Of a stretch of 49,575 nucleotides of DNA, positions 18,178 to 29,658 are shown piece after piece. The stretch lies in NCBI GenBank assembly GCA_019753155.1, contig JAIELG010000017.1, forward strand, positions 1 to 49,575, read 5' to 3'. The position numbers and the translations under genes are program-made. Origin of the DNA: Burkholderiales bacterium (GTDB lineage: Bacteria; Pseudomonadota; Gammaproteobacteria; Burkholderiales; JABEVD01). Positions within the stretch are counted from its first letter, which is position 1. Every line of letters begins with the position of its first letter. The notes under the pieces are model-generated. The model was not told the DNA's origin. It did no database searches and saw only the letters and a program-made list of their open reading frames with translations.

Positions 18178-19257
18178 TCACTGCCCCAGGAACGCAATCA
18201 GGGTTTCGGCTGCGATAAGCTGGCCGCTGGAACCCCAATGGGTATCGTCAGGCAGGTAGACATCCCTTTCGCCTGACTGGATAGCCGATATCAATGCCTT
18301 GTCGAATCGGGGCATTATATCGGGGTGACGCCCGGAGAGGTCCGGCAGGAGGCTCGCTTGCTTCAGCTTCGCATCTTGCAGAAAATCCGCATAGGCAGTG
18401 AGCTTGTCGGGCGGCACCATGAGAACGAAACGGGTATGGCCGTTCGCTTCGACCTGCCTGCGCAACGCCTCAATACGGCAGCTCATCCTGGACAAGCCCT
18501 CATCACCCCACCATTTTATCTTTTTGACATCATCATGATAGAGCAATATCGCAAGCCGATTGCGATTTGAAAACGGCGCAGGCCGGGCAAGGTCCATCCT
18601 GTAAACAAGGGAATGTGCATCGTCTGAAAACAGCTTATGCTGCAAATAGTCCGATTCGTAGCCGGGGTTGATTTCGGTCCACATCGTGCTCCGTTCCAAA
18701 CGCTGCGTTTCTGCGGCAAGATGGTCTTTCCAGCCGGGCACAGGAGAGAATGCGGCATATGATTTACGGGCATAGGGCATTTTTTCGCAGGTTCCTGCAT
18801 TCTCTTTCAGGTGGACAGGCAGCATGCGCTCCACTGACTCCATGATGAATACCTTGGGAGGATGCTCGCGAAACCCCTTGCTGGAAAGAATCCGGCTCAG
18901 GCGGATCGTGTTGATATCCAGCGTGCCCACGGATTTTCGGGTGGCTGTCGCCAGATAATTCTGCCACTGAAATTCCGGACGGGCCCGAGAAAACGAATCC
19001 CCCAGAACCAGCACGTCGTAATACCGATCGTCGACAAGCGAATCCGAAAAATCGAGCCGCGTATGCGCAAATATGACCTGCGGTGCGTTCCAGCCGAATT
19101 CCTTCTCGGAATAATAGCCGGTGCGGGTCAAGTCCCCGAAGAGCGGCTGTAGGTAAACGCCCAGGGCGAAAAACCCCGCCACCGGCAGGATCACCAGCGC
19201 AAGCAGCCAAATAACGAAACGCCTATGGGGCTTAGAACTGGAAGTAGAGGAACTCAC
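18178..19257 (-). CDS. AlgJ/AlgX-like SGNH-type acetyltransferase partner
   Basis: This 359-residue protein has one N-terminal transmembrane anchor (about 13-34) and an extracytoplasmic SGNH-like domain. GDSFSRA (the nucleophile block) and DDTHWGSSGQ near the C-terminus (the Asp-x-x-His block) match alginate O-acetylation proteins AlgJ/AlgX. The start codon is GTG, inside the end of the MBOAT gene with a 26-bp overlap and a GGAGAAGG element upstream. Together with the MBOAT protein it should move acetyl groups across the membrane onto a polysaccharide. No polysaccharide synthase lies nearby, so the substrate is unknown. Confidence 0.82.
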   Translation of the reverse strand: MSSSTSSSKPHRRFVIWLLALVILPVAGFFALGVYLQPLFGDLTRTGYYSEKEFGWNAPQVIFAHTRLDFSDSLVDDRYYDVLVLGDSFSRARPEFQWQNYLATATRKSVGTLDINTIRLSRILSSKGFREHPPKVFIMESVERMLPVHLKENAGTCEKMPYARKSYAAFSPVPGWKDHLAAETQRLERSTMWTEINPGYESDYLQHKLFSDDAHSLVYRMDLARPAPFSNRNRLAILLYHDDVKKIKWWGDEGLSRMSCRIEALRRQVEANGHTRFVLMVPPDKLTAYADFLQDAKLKQASLLPDLSGRHPDIMPRFDKALISAIQSGERDVYLPDDTHWGSSGQLIAAETLIAFLGQ

Positions 19258-20782
19258 TTACCTTCTCCATCCGGGTTACTGCGTAAAGCAAAATCACGAC
19301 GACAACGGTCAGCCAGAACCCATTCGGGGACCAGCGTAACCACCTGTTGAAAGCCCCTTGCTCCAGCGTGGGCTGGTAAGCGGCCATGATCTGCTGGCTG
19401 TTCGGCGCAAACCAGGCCAATGCCCAAAGCGCGGCGATCCAGAGCCATATATGTTCCAGGCCATAAAACAACGTCGCAGGCCCGAAATGAATGCCCAATT
19501 TCTCCATTGCGTCCGCCAGCCCCCACTTGAACAATGCGCGCCCCGGCAGCGTGATGCCGTTCAGTCCGACCATGCTGGCGATCATGCCCTGCGCCGTATG
19601 CAGATTGGGCGCACGGAAACACACCCATGCGATCACCACAGCCAGAAAGGTGGTCATCGTGCCGGCCATGCGGCCCATCCGCGAAGGACGCCCCGCAGGG
19701 TAGCCCATGTAAGCGCGCAAACCGTGCCAGGCGTGATTCACGACCAGATACATGCCATGCAGCCCGCCCCACAGCACGAAGGTCCATCCCGCGCCGTGCC
19801 AGAGCCCGCCCAGCAACATGGTCGCCATAAGATTGAAATAGCGTCGAACAGGTCCCCTGCGGTTGCCTCCTAGGGGAAAATAAAGGTAATCGCGCAAGAA
19901 ACGCGACAGCGTCATATGCCAGCGTCGCCAGAAGTCGATGATATTGACGGCTTTGTAGGGCGAATTGAAATTGATCGGCAGTTTCACACCGATCAGACAG
20001 GACATGCCGAGCGCCATGTCGGTATAACCTGAAAAATCGAAATAGAGCTGAAATGTGTAGGCAAGGGCCCCTCCCCATGCTTCCGGAAAAGTGAGCAGCC
20101 TGCCCTGGCTCGCGGCAGCGAATACCGCATTGGCATAAGGGGAGATGCCGTCTGCCAGCACCACTTTCTTGAACAGGCCGAAAGCGAAAAGAGTCAGCCC
20201 GACCGAGAAGTTCTCCCAGTGCATGCGGTATGTGGAAGACCGGGCGAACTGCGGCATCATTTCCTTGTGATGCAGCACGGGACCTGCGATCAAATGCGGG
20301 AAATAGGTCACGAACAGGCCGTAATGGATGAAGTTGGATTCCTTCACCTCGCCGCGGCAGGCATCCACCAGAAAAGCGATCTGGGTGAACGTGAAAAACG
20401 AGATGCCCAGCGGCAGGACGATCGGATCGACATGCCAGGCATTGCCCATCCACGCACTGGCGCTGGAGACGAAGAAATTGGCATATTTGAAATAGGCCAG
20501 AAGCCCCAGGTCGGCGGAAATTCCGAAAGCCAGTATCGCCCGCTTGATTCCCAATCGCCCGCGCGAATGCTCCCTTGCCAGCGCCCGGCCGACGGCATAA
20601 TTGAACAGGATCGAGGCCAGCAGCAAAGCGACGTAGGCGGGGTTCCACCAGGCGTAGAAGAACAGGGATGCTCCAAGCATCCAGAGGCCTGCAAGCGAGC
20701 GGCTATACTGTCCCAGACGAAAAAAAACCAGCAGGGTGACGGGCAAAAACAGGAACAGGAAAGTATAGGAATTGAACAGCAT
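19232..20782 (-). CDS. MBOAT O-acyltransferase (AlgI/DltB/PatA-like)
   Basis: This 516-residue polytopic protein of the membrane-bound O-acyltransferase family carries the catalytic histidine in LLGGLWHGAGWTFVLWGGLHG. The N-terminus MLFNSYTFLFLFLPV and the WRRWHMTLSRFLRDYLYFPLGGNR segment are hallmarks of AlgI-like acetyltransferases. It takes acetyl groups from the cytoplasm and hands them to a periplasmic partner, here the overlapping downstream AlgJ/AlgX-like gene. Codon use and composition look like the neighbours. Confidence 0.93.
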   Translation of the reverse strand: MLFNSYTFLFLFLPVTLLVFFRLGQYSRSLAGLWMLGASLFFYAWWNPAYVALLLASILFNYAVGRALAREHSRGRLGIKRAILAFGISADLGLLAYFKYANFFVSSASAWMGNAWHVDPIVLPLGISFFTFTQIAFLVDACRGEVKESNFIHYGLFVTYFPHLIAGPVLHHKEMMPQFARSSTYRMHWENFSVGLTLFAFGLFKKVVLADGISPYANAVFAAASQGRLLTFPEAWGGALAYTFQLYFDFSGYTDMALGMSCLIGVKLPINFNSPYKAVNIIDFWRRWHMTLSRFLRDYLYFPLGGNRRGPVRRYFNLMATMLLGGLWHGAGWTFVLWGGLHGMYLVVNHAWHGLRAYMGYPAGRPSRMGRMAGTMTTFLAVVIAWVCFRAPNLHTAQGMIASMVGLNGITLPGRALFKWGLADAMEKLGIHFGPATLFYGLEHIWLWIAALWALAWFAPNSQQIMAAYQPTLEQGAFNRWLRWSPNGFWLTVVVVILLYAVTRMEKVSEFLYFQF

Positions 20783-20972
20783 GTCTAGCCGATTTGATTA
20801 TTCATGATTGCGAATTCCGCAATTATCGGAGAAATATTATTTATTGATTATATCTATGTTTATGCGTCGGAGCCAATCCTGCAGGAGCACTCGAACCGCT
20901 GCATGCGCAGCCCAAACAGGCTAAAATCGGGGGCAGGGCAAATTTCCACTGACTCGCTGACAAGGATACCGT

Positions 20973-21410
20973 ATGTCCGGTGCAACTACAGGCGCCATCC
21001 GTCTCGTGCTTCGGCTCGAGGGCTTATGTGTATTCATTGCAGCTTTGGCCGCCTATTCCAGGTTCGGTCTCGGCTGGAGCATCTTCGCATGGTTCTTTCT
21101 TGCGCCGGACATCTCCTTTCTCGGTTACCTCGCTGGCCCAAAATCTGGAGCCATCACTTACAATCTGGCACATTCGTATGTCGGGGCGGTTGCCTGCCTG
21201 ATGCTGGGCCTCCTGCTTCCCGCCCCGGCCATTCTTTGCGCCGGCATCATCTGGTGCGCCCATATCGGCTTCGATCGCGCGCTCGGATACGGACTCAAGT
21301 ATTCGAGCGGTTTCGGCCATACCCATCTCGGGCGGGTCGGGCGGCCTCGCGCGAACCCGCCCGATGAAGCCGCACAATCCACGCCTGCGAAGGGAATCGA
21401 AAGCTGCTGA
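20973..21410 (+). CDS. DUF4260 small membrane protein
   Basis: This 145-residue protein with about three to four transmembrane segments carries the DUF4260 signatures FFLAPDISFLGYLAGPKSGAITYNLAHS and AHIGFDRALGYGLKYSSGFGHTHLG. AAGGA lies upstream of the ATG. The last roughly 25 residues are polar and less conserved. The function of the family is not known. It is a single gene between two gene blocks on the other strand. Confidence 0.85.
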   Translation: MSGATTGAIRLVLRLEGLCVFIAALAAYSRFGLGWSIFAWFFLAPDISFLGYLAGPKSGAITYNLAHSYVGAVACLMLGLLLPAPAILCAGIIWCAHIGFDRALGYGLKYSSGFGHTHLGRVGRPRANPPDEAAQSTPAKGIESC

Positions 21411-21465
21411 ACGACTGGGTAGACGGAAAAGAAGACGAAGGTTTGAAACAGTGCCGGGAATAAAA

Positions 21466-21523
21466 GAATCAGGCAAGCATCGACGGAATTCCGACGCATA
21501 TCATGGGAAAGAACGCCTGATTC
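21466..21523. terminator. Long inverted repeat at convergent gene ends
   Basis: GAATCAGGC at 21466-21474 pairs with GCCTGATTC at 21515-21523, enclosing a 40-base loop that contains the palindrome CGGAATTCCG. It sits after the DUF4260 gene and touches the stop of the transglycosylase gene. A T-run is missing, so a terminator role is only suggested. Confidence 0.35.
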
Positions 21524-22124
21524 ATCTCGCCTCGGCGAAACGCTGCCTGGGATAGCTCCAGTCATCATGCCAGGCTGCGGAGACCCGTTCCGGGTAATCG
21601 GCCTGCCCAAGGCTGCCGTTGTAACGTCCCAGCGCCCTGAAAAGATCGCCCTTCTCGACATCGAGGTAATAGCGCAAAATGGTGCAGCCGTAGCGCAGAT
21701 TCGTCCTCAACTGGAAAAGATCCTGCCCACGGGCGCCGATCTCGCTCACCCAGAACGGCATCACCTGCATGTAGCCTCGGGCACCGGCACTCGATACCGC
21801 GTATTTCCTGAAATTGCTTTCGACCTGGATCAATCCCAGCACGAGCTGCGGATCGAGTCCAGCCCGGCTTGCTTCGTATTGCACGGTTTTCAGAAAATCG
21901 AGGCGGGTGACTTCATCCGGAATGCGCTTCTGGAGCCTGTGCGACATCTCGGAAAGCCATAATATCCCTTCCTCATTCGTCCCGAACACCATGTGCGGAC
22001 TGGACTGGTCGCTCACGGATTGCTGCAGCACCGCCTTCACGCTCGAAGACAGCGCCTCATAGGCCTGGTTCCCGGCAAAAGCATCGGCCGCAACAGCCCA
22101 CAGGAGGAGGATCAGGATGCGCAT
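21522..22124 (-). CDS. Lytic transglycosylase (SLT domain)
   Basis: This 200-residue periplasmic protein has a signal peptide ([17 protein letters not shown]) and a soluble lytic transglycosylase domain. The catalytic glutamate is Glu102 in [13 protein letters not shown], and [12 protein letters not shown] and [10 protein letters not shown] follow as family blocks. It cleaves peptidoglycan glycan strands. The start overlaps the end of proS by 13 bp, so both are probably on one transcript. Confidence 0.93.
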   Translation of the reverse strand: MRILILLLWAVAADAFAGNQAYEALSSSVKAVLQQSVSDQSSPHMVFGTNEEGILWLSEMSHRLQKRIPDEVTRLDFLKTVQYEASRAGLDPQLVLGLIQVESNFRKYAVSSAGARGYMQVMPFWVSEIGARGQDLFQLRTNLRYGCTILRYYLDVEKGDLFRALGRYNGSLGQADYPERVSAAWHDDWSYPRQRFAEAR

Positions 22125-23815
22125 ATGTTTTCCAGGAAGGCTTTTGCTTCGTCGAGGGCAATGCTGCGGGCGGCAGGATCCCCCCTGCCTTGATATTCGA
22201 TATTGCCCTCCTTCAACCCGCGCTCCCCCACGACCACCCTGTGGGGAATGCCGATGAGTTCCATATCGGCGAACATCACCCCCGGCCGCTCATCCCTGTC
22301 GTCCAGCAGAACATCGACCCCTGCCATCAGCAGCGCGAAATACAGTTTTTCCACTGCATCCTTCACGACAGCGCTCTTGTTCATCCCGATCGGGACAATC
22401 GCAATCCGGAAGGGGGCGATCGCATCCGGGAAAACTATGCCCTTCTCGTCGTTGTTCTGCTCGATTGCCGCGGCGACGATACGGGATACGCCTATTCCGT
22501 AGCATCCCATTTCCATGATGCGCGACTGCCCGGATTCGTCGAGAAAAGCAGCTTTGAGACTCTCCGAATACTTCGTCCTCAACTGGAAGATATGTCCAAC
22601 CTCTATCCCCCGGCAGATTTCGAGAAAGCCCTTTCCGTCAGGACTTGCATCCCCCGCCACGACGTTCCTGATATCCTCCACCCGCTCGGCTTCGACAAGA
22701 TCGCGTCCAAAATTGACGCCGGCAAGATGGAAGCCGTTCTCGTTCGCGCCACAAACGAAATCGGACATCGCCATGACCGAGCGGTCGGCGATGACAGTCA
22801 CCTTACTCCCCACCGGGCCGATATAGCCCGGCCTGCAGCCCATGTACGCTTCGACCTCGTCCTCCGTCGCGAAACGCCAGCCTTCGAGTATCTTGGCAAC
22901 CTTGATCTCGTTGAGCTGGTGATCCCCGCGCAACAGCAGCAGGCAGGGGTTGCCCGCCCCTGTCATCACGAGCAGCGATTTCACGACAGTCTGCGCGGGC
23001 ACGCCAAGGAAGGCGGAGACTTCGTCCATCGATTTCGCTCCGGGGGTCGCAAGCTTCTGCATATCCATCCTGGACGCCTCCCGCCTTTCGGTCGGAGAAA
23101 GCGCCTCGGCAAGTTCGACGTTCGCCGCATAGTCCGAATCAGGGCAAAATGCGATTGCGTCCTCCCCCGAATCCGCCAGCACATGGAATTCGTGCGACCC
23201 AGTGCCGCCTATCGAACCCGTGTCGGCGGCAACGGCCCTGAATTCGAGTCCGAGCCGGGTGAAAATCCTGCCGTAGGTCTCGAACATGATGCGGTAGGTC
23301 GCTTCCAGGCTCGCAAAATCGGCATGAAAGGAATACGCATCCTTCATCACGAATTCCCTTGCGCGCATCACACCGAAGCGTGGGCGGATCTCGTCCCTGA
23401 ATTTGGTCTGGATCTGGTAGAAATTGATGGGGAGCTGCTTGTAGCTCTTCACTTCCCGCCGCACCACATCGGTGATGACTTCCTCATGCGTCGGCCCGAA
23501 ACAGAAATCGCGCTGATGCCTGTCCTTGAGGCGCAGCAATTCCGCTCCATAAAAATCCCAGCGTTCGGACTCCTGCCAGAGTTCCGCGGGTTGCACTGCG
23601 GGCATCAAAAGTTCGAGCGCGCCCGAGGCATTCATTTCTTCACGCACAATCGCCTCCACCTTGCGCAGCACCTTGAGCCCGATTGGCATCCAGGTATAAA
23701 GCCCGCTTGCCAGACGCTTGATAAGCCCGGCCCTGAGCATGAGCCTGTGGCTCACGAGTTCAGCCTCCGAAGGCGCTTCCTTGAGGGTCGATATGAAGAA
23801 TCTTGAAGTACGCAT
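22112..23815 (-). CDS. proS: Prolyl-tRNA synthetase
   Basis: This 567-residue class II synthetase of the bacterial type carries the editing (INS) domain between motifs 2 and 3. Family blocks include [22 protein letters not shown] near the N-terminus, [20 protein letters not shown] (motif 2) and [14 protein letters not shown] (motif 3). Length matches E. coli ProS. It is divergent from rppH, and a 133-bp gap holds both promoters. Confidence 0.97.
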   Translation of the reverse strand: MRTSRFFISTLKEAPSEAELVSHRLMLRAGLIKRLASGLYTWMPIGLKVLRKVEAIVREEMNASGALELLMPAVQPAELWQESERWDFYGAELLRLKDRHQRDFCFGPTHEEVITDVVRREVKSYKQLPINFYQIQTKFRDEIRPRFGVMRAREFVMKDAYSFHADFASLEATYRIMFETYGRIFTRLGLEFRAVAADTGSIGGTGSHEFHVLADSGEDAIAFCPDSDYAANVELAEALSPTERREASRMDMQKLATPGAKSMDEVSAFLGVPAQTVVKSLLVMTGAGNPCLLLLRGDHQLNEIKVAKILEGWRFATEDEVEAYMGCRPGYIGPVGSKVTVIADRSVMAMSDFVCGANENGFHLAGVNFGRDLVEAERVEDIRNVVAGDASPDGKGFLEICRGIEVGHIFQLRTKYSESLKAAFLDESGQSRIMEMGCYGIGVSRIVAAAIEQNNDEKGIVFPDAIAPFRIAIVPIGMNKSAVVKDAVEKLYFALLMAGVDVLLDDRDERPGVMFADMELIGIPHRVVVGERGLKEGNIEYQGRGDPAARSIALDEAKAFLENICAS

Positions 23816-23948
23816 GACGCCTTTCCATGTTTGAAGAGTAGCCTATTTTATCCCGAACGGGATTATTTTATTCGAAACTTCTGCATGCCTTTTATTCTTC
23901 AATGAAATGTGAAAGAATTGTGAACTGAAATATTGATCGGGATCTAGC

Positions 23949-24461
23949 ATGATTGACCGGGATGGATATCGCCCCAACGTCGGCATCATTCTATGCAACA
24001 CGAAGAATGAAGTGTTCTGGGGCAAGCGGATAAGGCAGCATTCATGGCAGTTCCCGCAGGGCGGGATCAAACACGGCGAAACGCCTGAACAGGCCATGTA
24101 CCGGGAGTTGATGGAAGAAGTGGGCCTCGCCCCGCAGCATGTCAAGATACTGGGAAGAACGCGCGAATGGCTGCGCTACGAAGTGCCGCCCAACTGGGTA
24201 AGGCGCGAATGGAGCACCCATTACAAGGGGCAGAAGCAGATATGGTTTCTCCTGAGGCTCGTCGGACGCGATTGCGACGTGAGCCTGCGCGCGTCCGACC
24301 ATCCTGAATTCGATGCCTGGCGCTGGAATCACTACTGGGTGCCGCTCAATTCGGTGATCGAATTCAAGCGCGAAGTGTACCGCCAGGCGCTGCAGGAGCT
24401 TTCCCGCTTCCTGCACGCCCCGCCCAAACAGGAACACGAAATCAGGAGCATGACGGGTTGA
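23949..24461 (+). CDS. rppH: RNA pyrophosphohydrolase
   Basis: This 170-residue Nudix hydrolase removes pyrophosphate from mRNA 5' ends and so starts RNA decay. The Nudix box [23 protein letters not shown] fits the consensus. The N-terminus [17 protein letters not shown] and the [18 protein letters not shown] segment are typical of RppH. It converges on proB, with a perfect hairpin at the junction. Confidence 0.96.
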   Translation: MIDRDGYRPNVGIILCNTKNEVFWGKRIRQHSWQFPQGGIKHGETPEQAMYRELMEEVGLAPQHVKILGRTREWLRYEVPPNWVRREWSTHYKGQKQIWFLLRLVGRDCDVSLRASDHPEFDAWRWNHYWVPLNSVIEFKREVYRQALQELSRFLHAPPKQEHEIRSMTG

Positions 24462-24478
24462 CCGCCGGTTCTGCTCTT

Positions 24479-26676
<2,198 letters not shown>

Positions 26677-26680
26677 TTAA

Positions 26681-26711
26681 AAAGCCCGTCACCGACCAGG
26701 CGACGGGCTTT
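26681..26711 (-). terminator. Rho-independent terminator after rpmA
   Basis: AAAGCCCGTC and GACGGGCTTT form a 10-bp stem with an 11-base loop. On the minus strand the stem is followed by further T residues (CTTTTTAA). It lies between rpmA and obgE and would end or attenuate the rplU-rpmA transcript. Confidence 0.8.
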
Positions 26712-26728
26712 CATCCGGCAGAATGCTT

Positions 26729-26986
26729 TCAGAGGGGGACAATGCTGACCGTCTTGCGCTTTTCCGCGCCCTTGATCGCGAACAACACATGCCCGTCGAT
26801 TTTCGCAAAAAGGGTGTGGTCCTTGCCCATGCCCACGTTCTCTCCGGCATGGAGACGGGTGCCGCGCTGACGCACGATGATGCTGCCCGCCGGCACGACT
26901 TCTCCGCCGTAACGCTTCACGCCCAGACGCTTGGAATGCGAATCGCGGCCGTTCCTCGAACTTCCGCCAGCTTTTTTATGTGCCAT
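26729..26986 (-). CDS. rpmA: Ribosomal protein bL27
   Basis: This 85-residue protein of the large ribosomal subunit near the peptidyl-transferase centre begins [16 protein letters not shown] and contains [17 protein letters not shown], both diagnostic. AAGGAGA precedes the start. It is 17 bp downstream of rplU in the same transcript. Confidence 0.98.
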   Translation of the reverse strand: MAHKKAGGSSRNGRDSHSKRLGVKRYGGEVVPAGSIIVRQRGTRLHAGENVGMGKDHTLFAKIDGHVLFAIKGAEKRKTVSIVPL

Positions 26987-27003
26987 GTTCTCTCCTTACG
27001 ACT

Positions 27004-27315
27004 TCAAGCCAAAATGCCGTCGATGCGGATTTCGGTATAGTTCTGACGATGCCCCTGTGACTTCTTGTAGTGCTTGCGGCGGCGCATCTTGAAAATATGC
27101 ACCTTCTCGCCGCGTCCGTGCCCGATCACCGTAGCTTTTACGCTGGCGCTCTCGAGGACAGGCGCCCCTACCGAGATGTTCTCGCCGTCTGCGACCATCA
27201 AAACCTGGTCGAGCACATATTCGCTTCCGATGTCTGCAGGTATCTGTTCTATCTTGATTTTTTCGCCAACGACAACGCGATACTGCTTGCCGCCGGTTTT
27301 TATGACCGCATACAT
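27004..27315 (-). CDS. rplU: Ribosomal protein bL21
   Basis: This 103-residue large-subunit ribosomal protein begins [14 protein letters not shown] and ends with [14 protein letters not shown]. The ATG at 27315 lies six bases after AGGAG and gives the usual family length. A TTG two codons upstream is less likely. It heads the rplU-rpmA transcript and diverges from ispB. Confidence 0.98.
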   Translation of the reverse strand: MYAVIKTGGKQYRVVVGEKIKIEQIPADIGSEYVLDQVLMVADGENISVGAPVLESASVKATVIGHGRGEKVHIFKMRRRKHYKKSQGHRQNYTEIRIDGILA

Positions 27316-27401
27316 AGCCAACTCCTAGATGAATCGAATCGGAGATTATACACGCCCCCGACCCCAAGGTCAAAGCCAGTTTCCGGAGGTCTGCGACGAG
27401 C

Positions 27402-27434
27402 TTGACATCGGGCGCTCGGGATCAATACTATAAT
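27402..27434 (+). promoter_or_regulatory. Putative ispB promoter
   Basis: A perfect TTGACA lies at 27402-27407. AATACT follows after 17 bp at 27425-27430, and TATAAT overlaps it at 27429-27434 with a too-long 21-bp spacing. Either -10 places the transcription start at about 27437-27441, downstream of the first in-frame ATG of the next gene. Confidence 0.5.
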
Positions 27435-27462
27435 GCACTTTGTACAACTCTCAAACTCAGCC

Positions 27463-28431
27463 GTGTCGATCGAGTCAATCAGGAATTTCATAGCGGAAGA
27501 CATGCTCGGCGTCGACAAGGTCATCCGGTCCCGCCTCGATTCGGAAGTCGCATTGATCCGGCAAGTCAGCGAATACATCATCGGCAATGGCGGAAAACGT
27601 TTGAGGCCGGTGCTCGTCATTCTTTCCTCCGGCGCATTCGGCTGCAAGGGGCCGCAGCGCCTCGAACTTGCTGCGACGATAGAATTCATCCATACCGCGA
27701 CCCTGCTTCACGATGACGTGGTCGACACCTCCGAGCAGCGGCGCGGCAAGGCGACGGCCAATGCGCTGTTCGGCAACGCGGCGAGCGTCCTGGTGGGGGA
27801 CTTCCTCTATTCGCGCGCGTTCCAGATGATGGTCGACGTGGGCATCATGGAAGTGATGCGAACCGTTGCGGATGCAACCAATGTCATCGCCGAAGGCGAA
27901 GTGCTGCAACTCCTCAACTGCCACAATGCGGACATAGACGAAGCAAGCTACCTTCAGGTGATCCGCTACAAGACCGCAAAGCTTTTCGAGGCCGCAGCAC
28001 GCGTAGGCGCGATCCTGGGGAATGCGGGCACCGGCGAGGTCGAAGCGATGTCCGCCTACGGCATGCATCTCGGCACGGCTTTCCAGTTGATCGACGACGT
28101 GCTCGACTATTCCGGCGAATTCGGAGAAACCGGGAAAAACCTCGGGGACGACCTCATCGAGGGCAAACCCACCCTCCCGCTTATTTATGCGCTCGAACAC
28201 GGCAGCCCCGAACAGGTCAAGCTCATCAGGGGCGCGATCGAAAACGGCGGGATCGAGGAATTCGAAGCCATACTCACTGCAATGCAGGAAACCCAGGCTC
28301 TCGACTACGCAAGAAACCGGGCAAGGAGCGAAGCGGACCTCGCCTGCCGCGCAATCGCATCGATCCCGGATTCAAATTTCAGGCAATCCCTGATAGAATT
28401 GGCGGATTTCGCCGTCACGCGAAACTATTGA
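27463..28431 (+). CDS. ispB: Polyprenyl diphosphate synthase (IspB family)
   Basis: This trans-prenyltransferase of about 322 residues makes the side chain of ubiquinone. Both Asp-rich motifs are seen (LLHDDVVDTSEQRRGKA and LIDDVLDYS), with GGKRLRP near the N-terminus. I prefer a GTG start at 27463, giving a protein beginning with (M)SIESIRNFIAEDM, because the upstream ATG at 27433 overlaps a -10 element and the extra ten residues do not look like the family. The frame is open from 27433, so that start is not excluded. Confidence 0.93.
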   Translation: MSIESIRNFIAEDMLGVDKVIRSRLDSEVALIRQVSEYIIGNGGKRLRPVLVILSSGAFGCKGPQRLELAATIEFIHTATLLHDDVVDTSEQRRGKATANALFGNAASVLVGDFLYSRAFQMMVDVGIMEVMRTVADATNVIAEGEVLQLLNCHNADIDEASYLQVIRYKTAKLFEAAARVGAILGNAGTGEVEAMSAYGMHLGTAFQLIDDVLDYSGEFGETGKNLGDDLIEGKPTLPLIYALEHGSPEQVKLIRGAIENGGIEEFEAILTAMQETQALDYARNRARSEADLACRAIASIPDSNFRQSLIELADFAVTRNY

Positions 28432-28436
28432 GCATT

Positions 28437-28513
28437 CGGGGTGTAGCTCAGCCTGGTAGAGTACTGCGTTCGGGACGCAGGAGCCGGAGGTTCGAATCCT
28501 CTCACCCCGACCA
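28437..28513 (+). tRNA. tRNA-Pro (anticodon CGG)
   Basis: A complete 77-base cloverleaf is visible. The acceptor stem CGGGGTG pairs with CACCCCG and is followed by an encoded CCA. A D-arm starts GCTCAG, the anticodon stem CTGCG/CGCAG encloses TTCGGGA with anticodon CGG at 28471-28473, and the T-arm carries GGTTCGAATCC. It reads CCG codons. It starts five bases after the ispB stop, so it may share that transcript. Confidence 0.97.
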
Positions 28514-28593
28514 ATATTTCTGTTCAAAAATCATCAAGTTGCAAACAAATCGCATAATCCGCCATCACTAAAACAATCCCGTATAGCGCAATT

Positions 28594-28627
28594 TTCTGGC
28601 ACTCAACGGCACAGGCGTCTGCCAGAA
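28594..28627. other. Inverted repeat in the tRNA/GGDEF-hemerythrin gap
   Basis: TTCTGGCA and TGCCAGAA (8 bp, perfect) enclose 18 bases in the 147-base gap after tRNA-Pro. It may mark the 3' end of the minus-strand signalling gene or of the tRNA transcript. No other feature is seen in this gap. Confidence 0.35.
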
Positions 28628-28660
28628 ACGGGGCGATTCATGCTTTGTTACCCGCCCTGT

Positions 28661-29587
28661 TTATGCAAAATCCGGGCTGGTTCCGGAAGCGCGTTTATCA
28701 CGCAGGAAATCGCCCATGGGCTTGTCGGCATTCAGGATATGCGTGACGAGCCAGTCCGTCAGCAATTGCAGCACCTGTATTTCGCCGCCTTCGATGATCC
28801 GCCCTTTGAGATGGCGCAATTCGTCCATGAGAAAACGGTGCTCGCGAAAATGCGCATCGCTCCGCCCGTATCCGGCGCCTTTCATCAGGGCCTCTTCCGT
28901 CGAAAAATGATGCTCGGTTTCAGCCGCCAGCTTTTCGTAAATCCGGATGGCGGCATCCCGCTTTCCCGTCCCGACCGCGCCGATCAGTTCGTTGACCAGG
29001 TCGACAAGCTTGCGGTGCTGCATATCGACTTCCTGAATACCGGTCAGGTAACAATCGTCAAAAAGGATCCCGCGCCCTGCATGCCCATGCCCGCGCACTC
29101 TCCCGCGAACGGACCGATTCCCGCCGCCTGTTTTGGCTTCGTACATGGCACAATCGGCAACGGTCAGAAGCCTGTCCTGTTCCAGGCCGTTCTCGGGATA
29201 ACGGGCAATGCCCACGCTCGCGCCGATGCGAAAATCTTTCCCTTCCCCGAGGTGAAAAGAAACATTGAGATTTGCGATGATTTTTTCGGCAAGCATATCG
29301 GCACGGGAGGCCGATTCGGTGAGGATGACGGCGAAAGCATCGCCTTCGAGCCTCGAAAGAAAATCCCGCTCACTGATCGAAAGCCGCAACCTTTCGGCGG
29401 CAATGCGCAAAAGCTCGTCTCCCGCCTCACGGCCGAAACGCTCGTTGACTTCGCCGAATCCGTCCAGATCCAGTATCAGAAGGGCAAGACAGGCGGCCTC
29501 CTTCTTCGCTTTTTCCAGCGAAACATGAAAGTGGTCGATAAAAGCCGCCCTGTTCGGAAGGCCGGTCAGCAGGTCGCAAAAAGACAT
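28661..29587 (-). CDS. Degenerate GGDEF domain fused to bacteriohemerythrin
   Basis: This 308-residue protein has a GGDEF fold (about 1-160: DLLTGLPNRAAF, ILDLDGFGEVNERFG) in which the signature is EGDAF instead of GGDEF, so cyclase activity is doubtful. The C-terminal part (about 175-300) is a hemerythrin domain with the full di-iron set: VDMQH, HHFSTEE, HFREH and HILNADKPMGD. It could sense oxygen or nitric oxide and pass the signal through the inactive GGDEF part. The protein starts directly at the GGDEF domain with no sensor in front. It is downstream of the chemoreceptor genes on the same strand. Confidence 0.88.
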   Translation of the reverse strand: MSFCDLLTGLPNRAAFIDHFHVSLEKAKKEAACLALLILDLDGFGEVNERFGREAGDELLRIAAERLRLSISERDFLSRLEGDAFAVILTESASRADMLAEKIIANLNVSFHLGEGKDFRIGASVGIARYPENGLEQDRLLTVADCAMYEAKTGGGNRSVRGRVRGHGHAGRGILFDDCYLTGIQEVDMQHRKLVDLVNELIGAVGTGKRDAAIRIYEKLAAETEHHFSTEEALMKGAGYGRSDAHFREHRFLMDELRHLKGRIIEGGEIQVLQLLTDWLVTHILNADKPMGDFLRDKRASGTSPDFA

Positions 29588-29620
29588 TCCATATCCCCGT
29601 TTGGATATCCCTGATTCAAG

Positions 29621-29654
29621 AATATAGGCAATATGGGATATGACCGCCTATATT
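29621..29654. other. 9-bp perfect inverted repeat upstream of GGDEF-hemerythrin gene
   Basis: AATATAGGC and GCCTATATT with a 16-base spacer fill the short gap between the chemoreceptor stop and the start of the hemerythrin gene. It could be an operator or an AT-rich intercistronic hairpin. I cannot tell which. Confidence 0.4.
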
Positions 29655-29658
29655 GTGG

